Under the pieces are notes generated by a model that worked only from the letters and a program-made list of their open reading frames with translations, did no database searches and was not told the DNA's origin. Made by a program: the position numbers and the translations under genes. 64,000 nucleotides of DNA, taken from assembly GCA_020073215.1 (NCBI GenBank), contig JAIQFO010000015.1, forward strand, positions 43,025 through 107,024, in the 5' to 3' direction. The stretch comes from Terriglobia bacterium (lineage in GTDB: Bacteria; Acidobacteriota; Terriglobia; Terriglobales; Acidobacteriaceae). Shown one piece after another: positions 50,064 through 59,257 of the stretch (within the stretch, counting starts at the first letter, position 1; every line of letters starts with the position of its first letter).

Positions 50064-51151
50064 CTCCGCCTTCGAAGCCTCCCCTTTCCAAGTCCGGCAG
50101 CTCGCAGGCGGAGGCCCGCGGCGCGAGCCCGTATCGCGTGGCGATCGTGGGCGCGGCTTCACTCAAGGGAAAGGAAGTCGCCGAAGTCCTGCACGAACGG
50201 AATTTCCCCGCTGCCGATATACGGTTGCTGGATGACGACGAGTCTCTCGGCCAGTTGGAGGCGGCCGGCGACGAGATGAGCTTTATTCAGAGCATCCGCT
50301 CGGAACAGTTCGAGCGCGTGGACTTCGCTTTCTTCGCTTCCGACCCGCGCTCGACGCGCAATAACTGGAAGGCGGCGCGCGACCTGGGAGATACCATTGT
50401 GGATCTGTCGTTCGCCCTCGAAGATGAGGCGGGGGCCTCGATCCGCTCTCCGTGGATCGAACGCCAGACCGGTCAGCCCCCCGCGCCAGAGCTGCAACCG
50501 GGCCCGGTGGTAGTGGCGCATCCAGCCGCTTCGGTCCTCGCGCTGCTCGCTTTGCGCAGCGAGAAGTTTGCCAAAATCGAACGCATGGTCGCGACCGTGT
50601 TTGAACCGGCGTCGGAGAACGGCCAGAAGGGGATGGACGAACTGCACGAGCAGACGGTGAATCTGCTCTCGTTCCAGGAGCTGCCGAAAAATGTGTTCGA
50701 CATCCAGGTCGCCTTCAACCTGGCGGCGCGCTACGGGCAGAGATCCGATCTGTCGCTGGAAGCGGTAGCGAAAAGGATCCGGAGGCACTACCGGCAGATC
50801 GCCCCAGGGGCAGCCGAGCCTGCGCTGCAGGTGCTGCATGCCCCAGTCTTCCACGGGCACGCCTTCTCGGTATACCTGGAGGTCGAGAAACCAGTTGTGA
50901 TTGCGGAGTTCTCCGAGGCACTGGCGGGAGAACACGTGGTGGTGACCGGCAGTCCCGAAGATACGCCGACCAGCGTGAGCGCTGCCGGCCAGGGCGACAT
51001 CCTGGTCGAAATCGCCATCGACGCCAACCGCAATCGGAAGAACGGAGTGTGGCTCTGGGCAACGACCGACAATCTGCGCGTGGCCGCTTTGACTGCGGTT
51101 GAATGCGCCGAGAGCATGACCGCGTCCCGGCCCCGGGGGCAGATTCAATGA
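50060..51151 (+). CDS. Aspartate-semialdehyde dehydrogenase-like protein lacking the catalytic Cys
   Basis: 363 residues, homologous along its length to Asd: the dinucleotide-binding start VAIVGAASLKGKEVAEVLHE, VFEPASENGQKGMDELHEQT (Asd has SGAGKxGxxEL here) and LHAPVFHGHAFSVYLEVEK. The catalytic-cysteine segment (NPNCST in Asd) reads VAHPAASVLALLAL, so the nucleophile is Ala. It resembles the USG-1 type of inactive Asd relatives. Lysine and threonine synthesis is therefore not expected. Placed between pssA and lptE with ATGA overlaps on both sides, it may have a non-catalytic or envelope-related role. Confidence 0.85.
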   Translation: MTPPSKPPLSKSGSSQAEARGASPYRVAIVGAASLKGKEVAEVLHERNFPAADIRLLDDDESLGQLEAAGDEMSFIQSIRSEQFERVDFAFFASDPRSTRNNWKAARDLGDTIVDLSFALEDEAGASIRSPWIERQTGQPPAPELQPGPVVVAHPAASVLALLALRSEKFAKIERMVATVFEPASENGQKGMDELHEQTVNLLSFQELPKNVFDIQVAFNLAARYGQRSDLSLEAVAKRIRRHYRQIAPGAAEPALQVLHAPVFHGHAFSVYLEVEKPVVIAEFSEALAGEHVVVTGSPEDTPTSVSAAGQGDILVEIAIDANRNRKNGVWLWATTDNLRVAALTAVECAESMTASRPRGQIQ

Positions 51152-51735
51152 CGCCAGATGCAATGAGGTTGGAATCATTAAACCGAGGGCCGGCGAAGGC
51201 ATGGTCGGCAAACCGATGGCTGGCGGCTGCGGCGCTGGGAATCGGCCTGGCCTTGACCTCCACCGGCTGCGGTTATCACACGGCCGGAAGCAAAGTCGAA
51301 CTGCCTGAGAACATCCGCACCATCGCGATTCCGGGTTTCGTGAGCCAGAGCCAGACGTTCCGCATCGAGCAACTGCTGACCGACGCCGTGGTGCGCGAAT
51401 TCAACGCCCGCACCCAGTATCGTGTGCTCCATGAAGCGAAGGGCGATGCCGATGCCGTGCTGAAGGCGACGGTGGTATCGGCATCGGCGACGCCGCTGGC
51501 TTACGACTCCCAGACCGGGCGCGCCGCCAGCGCTTTAGTCACCGTGAGCATACAGGTGACGCTTACCGACCGTCACGGCAAGGTGCTCTTCGACAATCCT
51601 TCCTACCTTTTTCACGATCAGTACGAAATATCGCGCGATCTCCACAGTTTTTTCGAAGAAGATTCTCCCGCCGTCGACCGCTTGTCGCGGGATTTCGCAC
51701 GGACGCTGGTGGCCAACATTCTGGAGGCCTACTGA
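51148..51735 (+). CDS. lptE: LPS-assembly lipoprotein LptE
   Basis: 195 residues. A 25-residue polar leader is followed by a lipoprotein signal (LAAAALGIGLALTSTGCGYH, lipid-attached Cys41). The LptE pattern follows: GYHTAGSKVELPENIRTIAI, SQTFRIEQLLTDAVVREFNA, and DQYEISRDLHSFFEEDSPAV at the C-terminus. LptE plugs the LptD pore and inserts LPS in the outer membrane, so this organism has an outer membrane with LPS. ATG 51148 overlaps the previous stop (ATGA); there may be a start later in the leader. Confidence 0.9.
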   Translation: MTPDAMRLESLNRGPAKAWSANRWLAAAALGIGLALTSTGCGYHTAGSKVELPENIRTIAIPGFVSQSQTFRIEQLLTDAVVREFNARTQYRVLHEAKGDADAVLKATVVSASATPLAYDSQTGRAASALVTVSIQVTLTDRHGKVLFDNPSYLFHDQYEISRDLHSFFEEDSPAVDRLSRDFARTLVANILEAY

Positions 51736-51801
51736 TGTTGGAGGGCTACTATTATGGTACTTGCTCCAGTTCCGAATAGCCGCTGTCACTGAAGAGCCGA
51801 A

Positions 51802-52317
51802 ATGAACTATCGACGAACTCTCGTGTATGTTGTTTCCGCTGCTCTTCTAAGCTGTCTTGTGGCAAATATTGCCTGGGCCGCCGACGATCAATCCGATCCT
51901 CTGAAGCAAATCTCGGAAACCTTCCCTAAGAGCGTCGAGATGAAAAACAAGGGAAAGCTATTAGAATTCTGTCCGGATAACACGTGCCACGGATTTTCGG
52001 CCTCAGACAAAATCTCCGTGGTGACTTTGAAAGACTTCGCCTATCTGTATGTCTACTTTTTTTCCGACTACTATGCCCTCTCAGAATGGCGCGCCAAGGA
52101 AGATGTGAAGAATACTGCAGAGCGCGTACTCTCAAAACCTGAGTATAGCGGCTGTAGGAAGGGGAACAGTCGCGAATCAGCACGCTGCGTGCTGCTCGAC
52201 CTTAGCCGAAACGGGAAGATCAAATTGCTTTTCATTCGGTATGACGAGGGACAGCGCAATGTGGTTCACGAGAACATCTCTGAGCAGCTGTCTGAAAGAA
52301 GTTCGGCTCCGAAATGA
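51802..52317 (+). CDS. Secreted protein of unknown function within the lptE-holA operon
   Basis: 171 residues. The signal peptide (YVVSAALLSCLVANIAWA, cleavage after AWA) is followed by a small domain with four Cys (CPDNTCHGF, YSGCRKGNS, ARCVLLDL), probably two disulphides in the periplasm. No family recognised. Base composition is lower in GC than in the flanking genes. It starts 66 bases after lptE and its TGA overlaps the holA start (ATGA). lptE and holA are normally adjacent in bacteria, so this gene looks inserted. Confidence 0.8.
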   Translation: MNYRRTLVYVVSAALLSCLVANIAWAADDQSDPLKQISETFPKSVEMKNKGKLLEFCPDNTCHGFSASDKISVVTLKDFAYLYVYFFSDYYALSEWRAKEDVKNTAERVLSKPEYSGCRKGNSRESARCVLLDLSRNGKIKLLFIRYDEGQRNVVHENISEQLSERSSAPK

Positions 52318-53453
52318 CGATCCACGCCTTCTCTCAGGCCGACCGCTTTCTCTCCGACGTGGAGTCGCGCAAGCTGAGGCCGGCCTACGTCTTGGTCGGC
52401 GATGAAGCGTTTTTTCGCAAGCGTTGCCGCGATGCCATTCTTGAGCATCTGGTGGCGCCCGACTCGCGCGACTTCGGTTTGTTTGAGTTCGACCTCGCCG
52501 AAACTTCGCTGAATGAAGTTCTCGATCGCGCTCGCACCCCCTCGCTGATGGCGCCCTTTCAGGTGTTCTTCGTGCGCGGAGTGAAGACCTTGTTTGGCCG
52601 CGGCTCGAGCTCCAATGCCGAAAAAATTGGAGCCATCGAAGCCTATTGCAAGAACCCGAATCCCGATGCGCTCCTCGTTTTTGTCGCCGATCACATCAGC
52701 ATTCCCGCCGACGCCCGCCGCATGGAGATGACCGATAAGGACCGCTACCAGAAGATCCGCGAAGACCTCGGTCCCTTCTGCGGCATCGTGGAACTGTCGC
52801 GTGTGCAGGAGGGGCAGGCCGTCCGCTGGATTGGCGAGTACTGTGCATCGCGTGCAGTCAAAATCGACGCTGATGGCGCGCGCGAACTGGTGGATGCGCT
52901 GGGCGGCGACATGATGATGGTGTCGAACGAACTGGAGAAGCTGATTCTCTACGCCGGGGAAAGGAAGAAAATTACGCTGGGCGATGTCGAGACCATGGTG
53001 CTCGCCGCGAAACAGCGCTCGCTGTATGAGTTGACCGATGCGATTTCCTCCAAGGACCGAGTTCGCGCCTTGCAAATTCTCGATGCGCTGCTTTCCACCG
53101 GCGACGGCGAAGATGCGGCCATTGGGCATCTTTATATGCTGGCCAAGACTTTTCGCCAGATGCTGGTGATCCTGGAGCGCAACGTGCGCGACCAGCGCAT
53201 GCTTTGGGCGGCACTATGGCAGGGTTTTCGCGTGCCGCCGTTTGCGGCCGACGATATCATCCGCCAGGCGCGGCGCTACAAATCGAAGCGCGAACTGACG
53301 CGCGCGATTCGCCTGGTCGCGAAGGCCGACCTGGCGCTACGCTCGAATCCTCCCGGCAAGCGGCTCGTCTTGGAAAAACTGATTTTGGATCTGGCCAGCG
53401 AGCCCAAGCTTGAAGCCGCGGGCGGATGGGCGCAGGAAGAACTGCCGGTCTAA
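52314..53453 (+). CDS. holA: DNA polymerase III delta subunit
   Basis: 379 residues of the HolA clamp-loader family. LRPAYVLVGDEAFFRKRCRD lies at the start; LMAPFQVFFVRGVKTLF, DALGGDMMMVSNELEKLILY, KITLGDVETMVLAAKQRSLY and AIGHLYMLAKTFRQMLVIL are in the typical order. It lacks a Walker A, as delta should. It opens the beta clamp during loading. ATG 52314 overlaps the upstream gene by 4 bases. Confidence 0.92.
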   Translation: MTIHAFSQADRFLSDVESRKLRPAYVLVGDEAFFRKRCRDAILEHLVAPDSRDFGLFEFDLAETSLNEVLDRARTPSLMAPFQVFFVRGVKTLFGRGSSSNAEKIGAIEAYCKNPNPDALLVFVADHISIPADARRMEMTDKDRYQKIREDLGPFCGIVELSRVQEGQAVRWIGEYCASRAVKIDADGARELVDALGGDMMMVSNELEKLILYAGERKKITLGDVETMVLAAKQRSLYELTDAISSKDRVRALQILDALLSTGDGEDAAIGHLYMLAKTFRQMLVILERNVRDQRMLWAALWQGFRVPPFAADDIIRQARRYKSKRELTRAIRLVAKADLALRSNPPGKRLVLEKLILDLASEPKLEAAGGWAQEELPV

Positions 53454-53488
53454 AAACATCCGGAGCACTCGGACAACTGAAGTCGGTC

Positions 53489-54418
53489 CTAACGCCCTTG
53501 TCCCGTCAGCGCCAAAGTTGCGCCTATACCGGCGTAGAAATAACGCTCACCGAATTTCTTCTTGAGTGCCGCGAAAGCGGGTTCGCCCGTGCAATGGCCA
53601 GGCGCAACGTACTCGACCTTCAACGTGTCATGCAGGGCCGTAACGATCCTCTCGATATCGGCATCGTTCGCCACCACGAGGTGGAAGCCGCCAACGATGA
53701 GGTGAATGCGCGGATTGATCACGCTCGCGGCGGCCACGATTTTGTCGATGCCTGGATGCGAACAACCGACCACGATCACCATGCCGTCAGGCGTGTTGAT
53801 AGCTAACGACAACTCGCGCAGTTCGAGCGTGCCCGGCTTGTCCGAGACCAGCGAGATCAAATGCATGTCGGGTGCGATCTCCAAGTCTTTATCGACTAGC
53901 TGAAAGTTAGCGCCCGGCCACGCCGTTCCAAACCGCATGACTTCTGGTGGGACGCCGTCGTAATAGCGCTGCTCCAGAGGAAGAGAGGCATCCTTACGAT
54001 AAAAGCTGCTCGGCAAGTCGCTGCCGTACACACCAAACGCCTCTTTGGGAGCGTAGATCTTTACCTTGGGATTCGCCCTCAGCAGGTAGGTCAATCCTCC
54101 CATGTGATCGCCGTGGCGATGCGACATCACCACAAAGTCAAGCTTCGCCAAGTCAATATTTTTTGCTTTCGCGTTGTGAGCGAGAATGTCGGGATTGTTG
54201 CCGGTGTCGAACAGAATACGCTTTCCTCCATACTCGATCAGGGCAGCATAACCCCAGTCCTTCTGCATTGCAGAGTCTTTGCCGAAAGCGTCATAGAGGA
54301 CCGTGATCTGGGTCTTGGCTGGACTGGAGGTTGCCTGGTTAGCAGAAGTCATCGCAGCGTATCCGACGAGAATCAGGATTGCCACAGTGAGGGAAACTTC
54401 CCGGAGCTTGGTTGTCAT
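53489..54418 (-). CDS. Exported metallo-beta-lactamase-fold hydrolase
   Basis: 309 residues from ATG 54418 (GGAGGCGGG upstream); an extension to 54499 is possible but unlikely. An N-terminal signal/anchor helix (LTVAILILVGYAAMTSA) precedes the MBL fold: H100-R-H102-G-D104-H105 (MSHRHGDHMGGL), VVGCSHPGIDKIV, LIVGGFHL and VAPGHCTG. The order and the GCSHPG word match COG1237 hydrolases (related to dihydropterin beta-ribofuranosyl phosphate synthase), whose true substrates are largely unknown. It is convergent with holA and divergent from nat. Confidence 0.85.
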   Translation of the reverse strand: MTTKLREVSLTVAILILVGYAAMTSANQATSSPAKTQITVLYDAFGKDSAMQKDWGYAALIEYGGKRILFDTGNNPDILAHNAKAKNIDLAKLDFVVMSHRHGDHMGGLTYLLRANPKVKIYAPKEAFGVYGSDLPSSFYRKDASLPLEQRYYDGVPPEVMRFGTAWPGANFQLVDKDLEIAPDMHLISLVSDKPGTLELRELSLAINTPDGMVIVVGCSHPGIDKIVAAASVINPRIHLIVGGFHLVVANDADIERIVTALHDTLKVEYVAPGHCTGEPAFAALKKKFGERYFYAGIGATLALTGQGR

Positions 54419-54602
54419 TCCCGCCTCCGTTGCCCTTATAAGGGTCCGACATCTTGGAACACGGTAGGCAATTACATCGCTTCGGAAGCCTCCGGTCAAG
54501 ACGGTCGTGCGCGGTGAGCCATGCCCGAGCGCATAAGCTGCCAGCCTGGCCGGTAGTTTTGCCTTGATCTTCCGTGGCCCCTAAGATCATCGAATAGAAA
54601 TC

Positions 54603-55358
54603 ATGCTCAATGTTCCCGCATACCTGGAGCGGATCGGTTGTGCACAACCCCTCGATCCTTCGGCGGAAGCGTTTCGCTCTCTCCATCGCGCCCACCTGTT
54701 CACTGTCCCTTTCGAAAACCTCGATATCCATCTCGGCCGCCAAATCATCTGTGACGAAGCCCGCATTCTGCGCAAAATCGTCAACGAACACCGCGGCGGC
54801 TTTTGCTACGAACTGAATGGAGCCTTTGCCGCATTGCTGCGAGCGCTCGGGTTTCGGGTGACGTTGCTATCCGGTCGAGTCGCTCGCGAAGACGGCAGCT
54901 ACGGTCCTGAATTTGACCACCTCACGCTATGCGTCGATCTCGAGGAGCCTTGGCTGGCCGACGTTGGCTTTGGAGAGGGTTTCCTGGAACCATTACGCCT
55001 CGAGCCTGGCACGGAGCAGGCGCAAGGGGGGCGAATCTATCGTTTAACACGCATCGATGACGGGTTCGTTTTGGAGGTCATGGCCGAAGGCAGGTGGAAA
55101 AAAGAGTACGCGTTCACCCTCCACCCACATGAACTCTCTGACTTTGCGGGAATGTGCCACTATCACCAGACTTCGCCCGAGTCGCATTTCACGCGCCATC
55201 GAATATGCTCGCTGGCCACTCCCGAAGGCCGAGTCACTTTGTCGGACGAGAAGTTGATTGAGACACGCGGCAGTTCGCGACAGGAAAGATTGCTCTCGGG
55301 AGACCAAGAATGGCGCGTCAAACTGCGCGAACTGTTTGGCGTGGTTCTACCGGAGTGA
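54603..55358 (+). CDS. nat: Arylamine N-acetyltransferase
   Basis: 251 residues of the NAT family. The catalytic triad is readable: Cys68 (RGGFCYELN), His106 (EFDHLTL) and Asp120 (LADVGFGEG). The opening FRSLHRAHLFTVPFENLDIH is family-typical. It transfers acetyl from acetyl-CoA to arylamines or hydrazines; the physiological role in soil bacteria is unclear. ATG 54603 has no strong RBS. It stands between two unrelated minus-strand genes. Confidence 0.93.
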   Translation: MLNVPAYLERIGCAQPLDPSAEAFRSLHRAHLFTVPFENLDIHLGRQIICDEARILRKIVNEHRGGFCYELNGAFAALLRALGFRVTLLSGRVAREDGSYGPEFDHLTLCVDLEEPWLADVGFGEGFLEPLRLEPGTEQAQGGRIYRLTRIDDGFVLEVMAEGRWKKEYAFTLHPHELSDFAGMCHYHQTSPESHFTRHRICSLATPEGRVTLSDEKLIETRGSSRQERLLSGDQEWRVKLRELFGVVLPE

Positions 55359-55456
55359 GCGCCTCTCATCCCAACGCCAAGAACCCTGCAGCAGAACTGA
55401 CTGCTGGAAACGACTTCCGGAGAATCTCAGCTGCAAAAGCATTCCCTTCAGATAGG

Positions 55457-56134
55457 TCAGTTCGCAGGCAACAGATTTCCCGCCAGGACATAGGCGGTTT
55501 CCTTATCAAGCTTGATATTGCCACTCTTCGAAATAAGGGTGATTGCTCCGTCGTGGTTGCGCGCTGATTCTACATTCTTCATGAGGACACGATGTTTTGA
55601 AATGCTTTGCTCGGGCGAAGGCGGGGCGGGCGCTAGATCGGGGCCCGTACCGCGTCCTGGCGCCGAGTTCGGGTAGGGGGAGTTGACGCCCCCCCGCCGG
55701 CGCCTCGGTCGGATTGCGACATCATCCCGTGGGTCAGTCGATAAATCCTGAAGCGGCGGTGTCACTGGGTAATACCAGGCGGTGAGGTAAACCCTAATGG
55801 TCACAGAGCCGTTTTTCCACTGCGCAGAGTCCATGCGAATGCCGAGGCGGGAAGCGTTCGTTGCAGACTTGGGCACTGACTCGGTAACTTCTCCGGATAA
55901 AATGGCGCCTTGCGGAACCACTACGCGCCCGACCAGGGTAGCGAGTGCAAGTTTGGCCTGGACCTTGGTTCGGACTGGCGTTGTGCCGGCAGTAACCTTT
56001 TGCAGCATAATCACAGGGAATTCCAGCAGGGACGAGGAACTGGGTCCGGCGGGAATCGATTGGCCGAGCAACACAATCGAACTGAGCACCAGAGTTACCC
56101 GGGCACCTCCGATGGCGATTGTTTTGCTGAACAT
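55457..56134 (-). CDS. Exported protein of unknown function
   Basis: 225 residues. The N-terminus is hydrophobic (GARVTLVLSSIVLLGQSIPA). LALATLVGRVVVPQGAILSG resembles the beta segments of TrbI/FlhB-like SLBB or pilus-assembly proteins, but only weakly. A Pro/Arg/Gly-rich disordered middle lies at 130-175 (RPRRRRGGVNSPYPNSAPGR), followed by a short C-terminal domain ending VLAGNLLPAN. No firm family. A pair of 12-bp direct repeats lies 65 bases before its start. Confidence 0.7.
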   Translation of the reverse strand: MFSKTIAIGGARVTLVLSSIVLLGQSIPAGPSSSSLLEFPVIMLQKVTAGTTPVRTKVQAKLALATLVGRVVVPQGAILSGEVTESVPKSATNASRLGIRMDSAQWKNGSVTIRVYLTAWYYPVTPPLQDLSTDPRDDVAIRPRRRRGGVNSPYPNSAPGRGTGPDLAPAPPSPEQSISKHRVLMKNVESARNHDGAITLISKSGNIKLDKETAYVLAGNLLPAN

Positions 56135-56198
56135 CTGCGTCCCTCTGGCACGTTAGGAACCGGGCCTCATTTACGCACTCGGGTTAGCGGTGCGACTG

Positions 56199-56222
56199 GA
56201 CGTGACGCCAGACGTGACGCCA
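56199..56222. repeat. Two tandem 12-bp repeats upstream of the exported-protein gene
   Basis: GACGTGACGCCA occurs twice back to back, placed between two minus-strand genes and 65 bases before a start codon; a regulator-binding site is possible. Confidence 0.55.
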
Positions 56223-56285
56223 GACTATAGCCGGGCAGCGTCCCTTCGAATCAGAGTTCCGTGGCGTCTCGCCCGTGCCCGCAAC

Positions 56286-58577
56286 TTACCCTTTTGCCTC
56301 CGCCACCGCCCGCCGCAACTCCTCCACTTCCGGGAAATCCGGCTTGATCTTCACCACGCGGTCCAGTTGCTGCCGGGCCAGCGCGGCTTTGCCACTCTTG
56401 GCGTACGCGAGTCCCAGGTGGTAGTTGAAGAGCGCGTTGTCCGGTTGCTTTTTGACCGCTTCCTTGAACAGGTCAGTGGCGGAGGTGTAAACGTGCTTGT
56501 GGTAGAAAGCCCAGCCCAGCGTGTCGGCGGCATTCGGATTATCGGGAAGCTGACGACGGGCTGTCTGCGCCATGGCGAACGCGACGTCCACATTGCCACC
56601 TTGCTGCAACATTACGTAGGCCAGATTGTTGGAGGCCAGCGGATTGTCTGGTTGTATCTCAAGCACTTTCTGATACTGCTGTTTGGCGTGATCCCAATCC
56701 CGCCGGGACTCGTAGACGCCGCCCGCCAGCAGGTCGAAAACGATCTCCTTGGGATTGTTCCGCGACCCATCGAGATAAGTTTGCAGCGCCTGATCGGCGT
56801 TGCCGCGTGCGCTCTGCACCATGCCGAGCTTCACCCGCGCCTCGGCGTTGTTCTTATCCAGGTCGGAGGCTCGTTGGAACTCCGCCTCGGCAGCGGCTAA
56901 GTCTTTCTTTTGTTCCAGAAGTGCTCCCACCATGATGTGGAAGCCGGCGTTCTTGGGATACTTGTCCGACTGCGCCTTCGCGGTTGCAAGGGCCTTGTCG
57001 GGCTGCTTCTGTTCCTGTTCCACGTTGAGCACGCCGCCCAGTGCGTCGGTAGAATTCGGATCCTGATCGAGCGCCTGTTGAAAGGCCTTTTGCGCTTCGG
57101 GTAACTGCTTCTGCGCCATCCGCAGGTTGCCCAACTGCACATAGGCGGCGGGATTGTTGGGCGCCTTTTCGAGCGACCGCTTAATATATTCTTCCGCGGT
57201 TGTGAACCGTTTGCGATCAATGTCGGCGACGGCGCGCAGCAGGTATCCGTCGGGAGAGGCGGGCTGCAGGGAGATGATCTGGTCCGCTTCCTGCGCGAGC
57301 CCCGCGGCATCGCTCCGATGGATGGCCACGCCCGCCAACGCCCGGTGCGCTTCCACCATGTCGGGACGCAGTCGAACCGCATCGCGCCACTCGCCTTCCG
57401 CCCGGTTGGTGCTGCCCATCTGGTCGAGGGCCAGACCGAGCTGGTAATGCGCCGCTGCGTTATCGGGTTCGCTCTTCAACACGGCTTGCAGAGTATTGAC
57501 GGCGTCGCTGGCCTTGCCGTCGTGAATTTCGATCTCGCCCTTGTAAACCCTGGCGTCCGAGTCATCCGGCTTCGCCTTCACGATTTCGTCATTCAACTTG
57601 CGGGCTTCGTCAAACCGGTCTTTCAGGATCAGCAGCTGAATGTAATTCTTCTTGACCGTCATGTCCCGGGCATGGTCCCGATAGAGCGCGGCATACTCGG
57701 CGATGGCTTTGTCGAGCTGGTTGTTGGCAAAATAGAAATCGCCAAGCATGCGGTAGCCCACCGAATTATTCGGAAAATCCCGCTTCGACTGGCGCAGGAA
57801 ATCTTCGGCTTGGCCCAGTTTGTTTTCGGCCATGTACAGGCTGGCCAGAGAAAGCCTGGGACCGGGATCGTCCTTGGCGGAGTCGATGGCTCGCCGGAAC
57901 AACTGCTCTGCCTCGGGGAATCGCCCGCGCGTCTGGTAGAAGTTTCCCAGCGAGACCAGCGCATTCGTCGACTTGGGACTCAGCTCGGTTGCTTTCTTGA
58001 AATTCGCCTCCGCCGCGTCCCACTGCTGCCCGTGCATCTGGAGCATAGCCAGATTGAGATAGGAATCGGAGCGGTTGGGATCCAGTTGCAACGCCTTCTG
58101 CATGTCCGCCAGCGCGGCCGTGGTGTTATTCATGCCGGCATAGTAGTTAGCCCGTGCGACATAGACGTCGGGATTGTTGGGCTGTTTTTGCGCCAGCAGG
58201 TCCAGATGCTCCTTCGCGTCGCTGTACTGACGGCTGAGGATCAGCAGGTTGGCCATGTCCAGGTGCGCGGCATATTGATCCGGCTCCAGTTGGACGGTGG
58301 TCGTCAGTTCCTGGAAGGCGGTGGGCCACTGCTGCAGCTTCATCGCCGTCAATGCCAGCTTGTAGTGGGCGTCGGCGAACCGCGAATCCACCTGAATGGC
58401 GTTTTGGAACTGGATCGCAGCTTCCCGGTACTGGCCTTTGTCGAAGTAGCGCTGGCCGCTCTCCAGGTACTTCTGCTTGCGGACGTTCGGATCCCGCGAG
58501 CAGCCCGTCAGCAACGCCCCGAGCAAGCAGACCGCCACCACCGCATAACGAAACCTCGACCTCTTAGCAATACGCAT
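56286..58577 (-). CDS. Large TPR-repeat lipoprotein, PrsT-like
   Basis: 763 residues. Lipobox ALLTGC with Cys26 (CLLGALLTGCSRDP) follows a basic start. Nearly the whole length is TPR: about twenty units such as YFDKGQYREAAIQFQNAIQV, NQLDKAIAEYAALYRDHARD, KQLPEAQKAFQQALDQDPNS and AKSGKAALARQQLDRVVKIK. It resembles TPR lipoproteins of exopolysaccharide/PEP-CTERM (PrsT) loci but no such locus is here. A membrane-anchored periplasmic scaffold is expected. ATG 58577; two 15-bp direct repeats lie about 100 bases upstream. Confidence 0.88.
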   Translation of the reverse strand: MRIAKRSRFRYAVVAVCLLGALLTGCSRDPNVRKQKYLESGQRYFDKGQYREAAIQFQNAIQVDSRFADAHYKLALTAMKLQQWPTAFQELTTTVQLEPDQYAAHLDMANLLILSRQYSDAKEHLDLLAQKQPNNPDVYVARANYYAGMNNTTAALADMQKALQLDPNRSDSYLNLAMLQMHGQQWDAAEANFKKATELSPKSTNALVSLGNFYQTRGRFPEAEQLFRRAIDSAKDDPGPRLSLASLYMAENKLGQAEDFLRQSKRDFPNNSVGYRMLGDFYFANNQLDKAIAEYAALYRDHARDMTVKKNYIQLLILKDRFDEARKLNDEIVKAKPDDSDARVYKGEIEIHDGKASDAVNTLQAVLKSEPDNAAAHYQLGLALDQMGSTNRAEGEWRDAVRLRPDMVEAHRALAGVAIHRSDAAGLAQEADQIISLQPASPDGYLLRAVADIDRKRFTTAEEYIKRSLEKAPNNPAAYVQLGNLRMAQKQLPEAQKAFQQALDQDPNSTDALGGVLNVEQEQKQPDKALATAKAQSDKYPKNAGFHIMVGALLEQKKDLAAAEAEFQRASDLDKNNAEARVKLGMVQSARGNADQALQTYLDGSRNNPKEIVFDLLAGGVYESRRDWDHAKQQYQKVLEIQPDNPLASNNLAYVMLQQGGNVDVAFAMAQTARRQLPDNPNAADTLGWAFYHKHVYTSATDLFKEAVKKQPDNALFNYHLGLAYAKSGKAALARQQLDRVVKIKPDFPEVEELRRAVAEAKG

Positions 58578-58671
58578 ATCTCTGACCGCCTCGCATCACG
58601 CAAGCTTTGTCGTATGAGCGCCCGACTGCACCAAGGTACTCTCCGGGCCCAAACCAGAAAAGTTACTACCG

Positions 58672-58702
58672 GTATTATCGCAAACCAGTATTATCGCAAA
58701 CC
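58672..58702. repeat. Two direct 15-bp repeats in a divergent promoter region
   Basis: GTATTATCGCAAACC occurs at 58672-58686 and 58688-58702 (period 16). Located between the divergent TPR lipoprotein and PilZ genes, so it could bind a regulator of either. Confidence 0.6.
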
Positions 58703-58811
58703 TGGGCAACTGGCAGCACCAAATCGGCCCAATCCTGAAAGCCTGGGCCGCCGTACAGGCGCTTTCGTAATCTCCCTCAATGGGGCGGAGCATGTCATAG
58801 TTTGATCCTCT

Positions 58812-59207
58812 ATGAGCCACTTCCCCCAGTCCAATGTCAACCAGCGTTCCCCCCGTGTACAGCTCCATGGATCGGTCGCGGCCGCGGTGATGGCCGAAGG
58901 CGGCGAGCGGGCGAGCGCCAAACTACAATCCATTTCCGTTACCGGCGGATTGCTGCAGTTGAAGCATGAACTGGCCGTTGGCGACTTCGTCGAAATCGCT
59001 TTTCAAACTCCATCGGGAGCCATCCACGGCATGGCCGAGATGCTGCACCCGTCACGCAAGTTTCAGAGCGTCTGTTATCAGGCCTTCCGCTTCATTGCCC
59101 TGGGGGACGAAGACCACGAGAGGCTGCGCATGGCCCTCGATTCCGCCCTGGATCGCGGTTTTCTCGGCCCTGGTTCCGAACAGACGCAGAGGCCGCCCGG
59201 ATTTTGA
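58812..59207 (+). CDS. PilZ domain protein
   Basis: 131 residues. RSPRVQLHGSVAAAV resembles the RxxxR strand, ISVTGGLLQLKHELAVGDFV is the (D/N)xSxxG-like box (ISVTGG, with the Asp replaced), and GMAEMLHPSRKFQSVCYQAF follows. A c-di-GMP receptor role is likely by family but binding is uncertain because both motifs deviate. It is followed by tsaE after 50 bases; they may share a transcript. Confidence 0.72.
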   Translation: MSHFPQSNVNQRSPRVQLHGSVAAAVMAEGGERASAKLQSISVTGGLLQLKHELAVGDFVEIAFQTPSGAIHGMAEMLHPSRKFQSVCYQAFRFIALGDEDHERLRMALDSALDRGFLGPGSEQTQRPPGF

Positions 59208-59257
59208 GACCTGCGACCTGCTTTCCCGGCCCCTTCGCTATACTGAAACCTCCGGGA

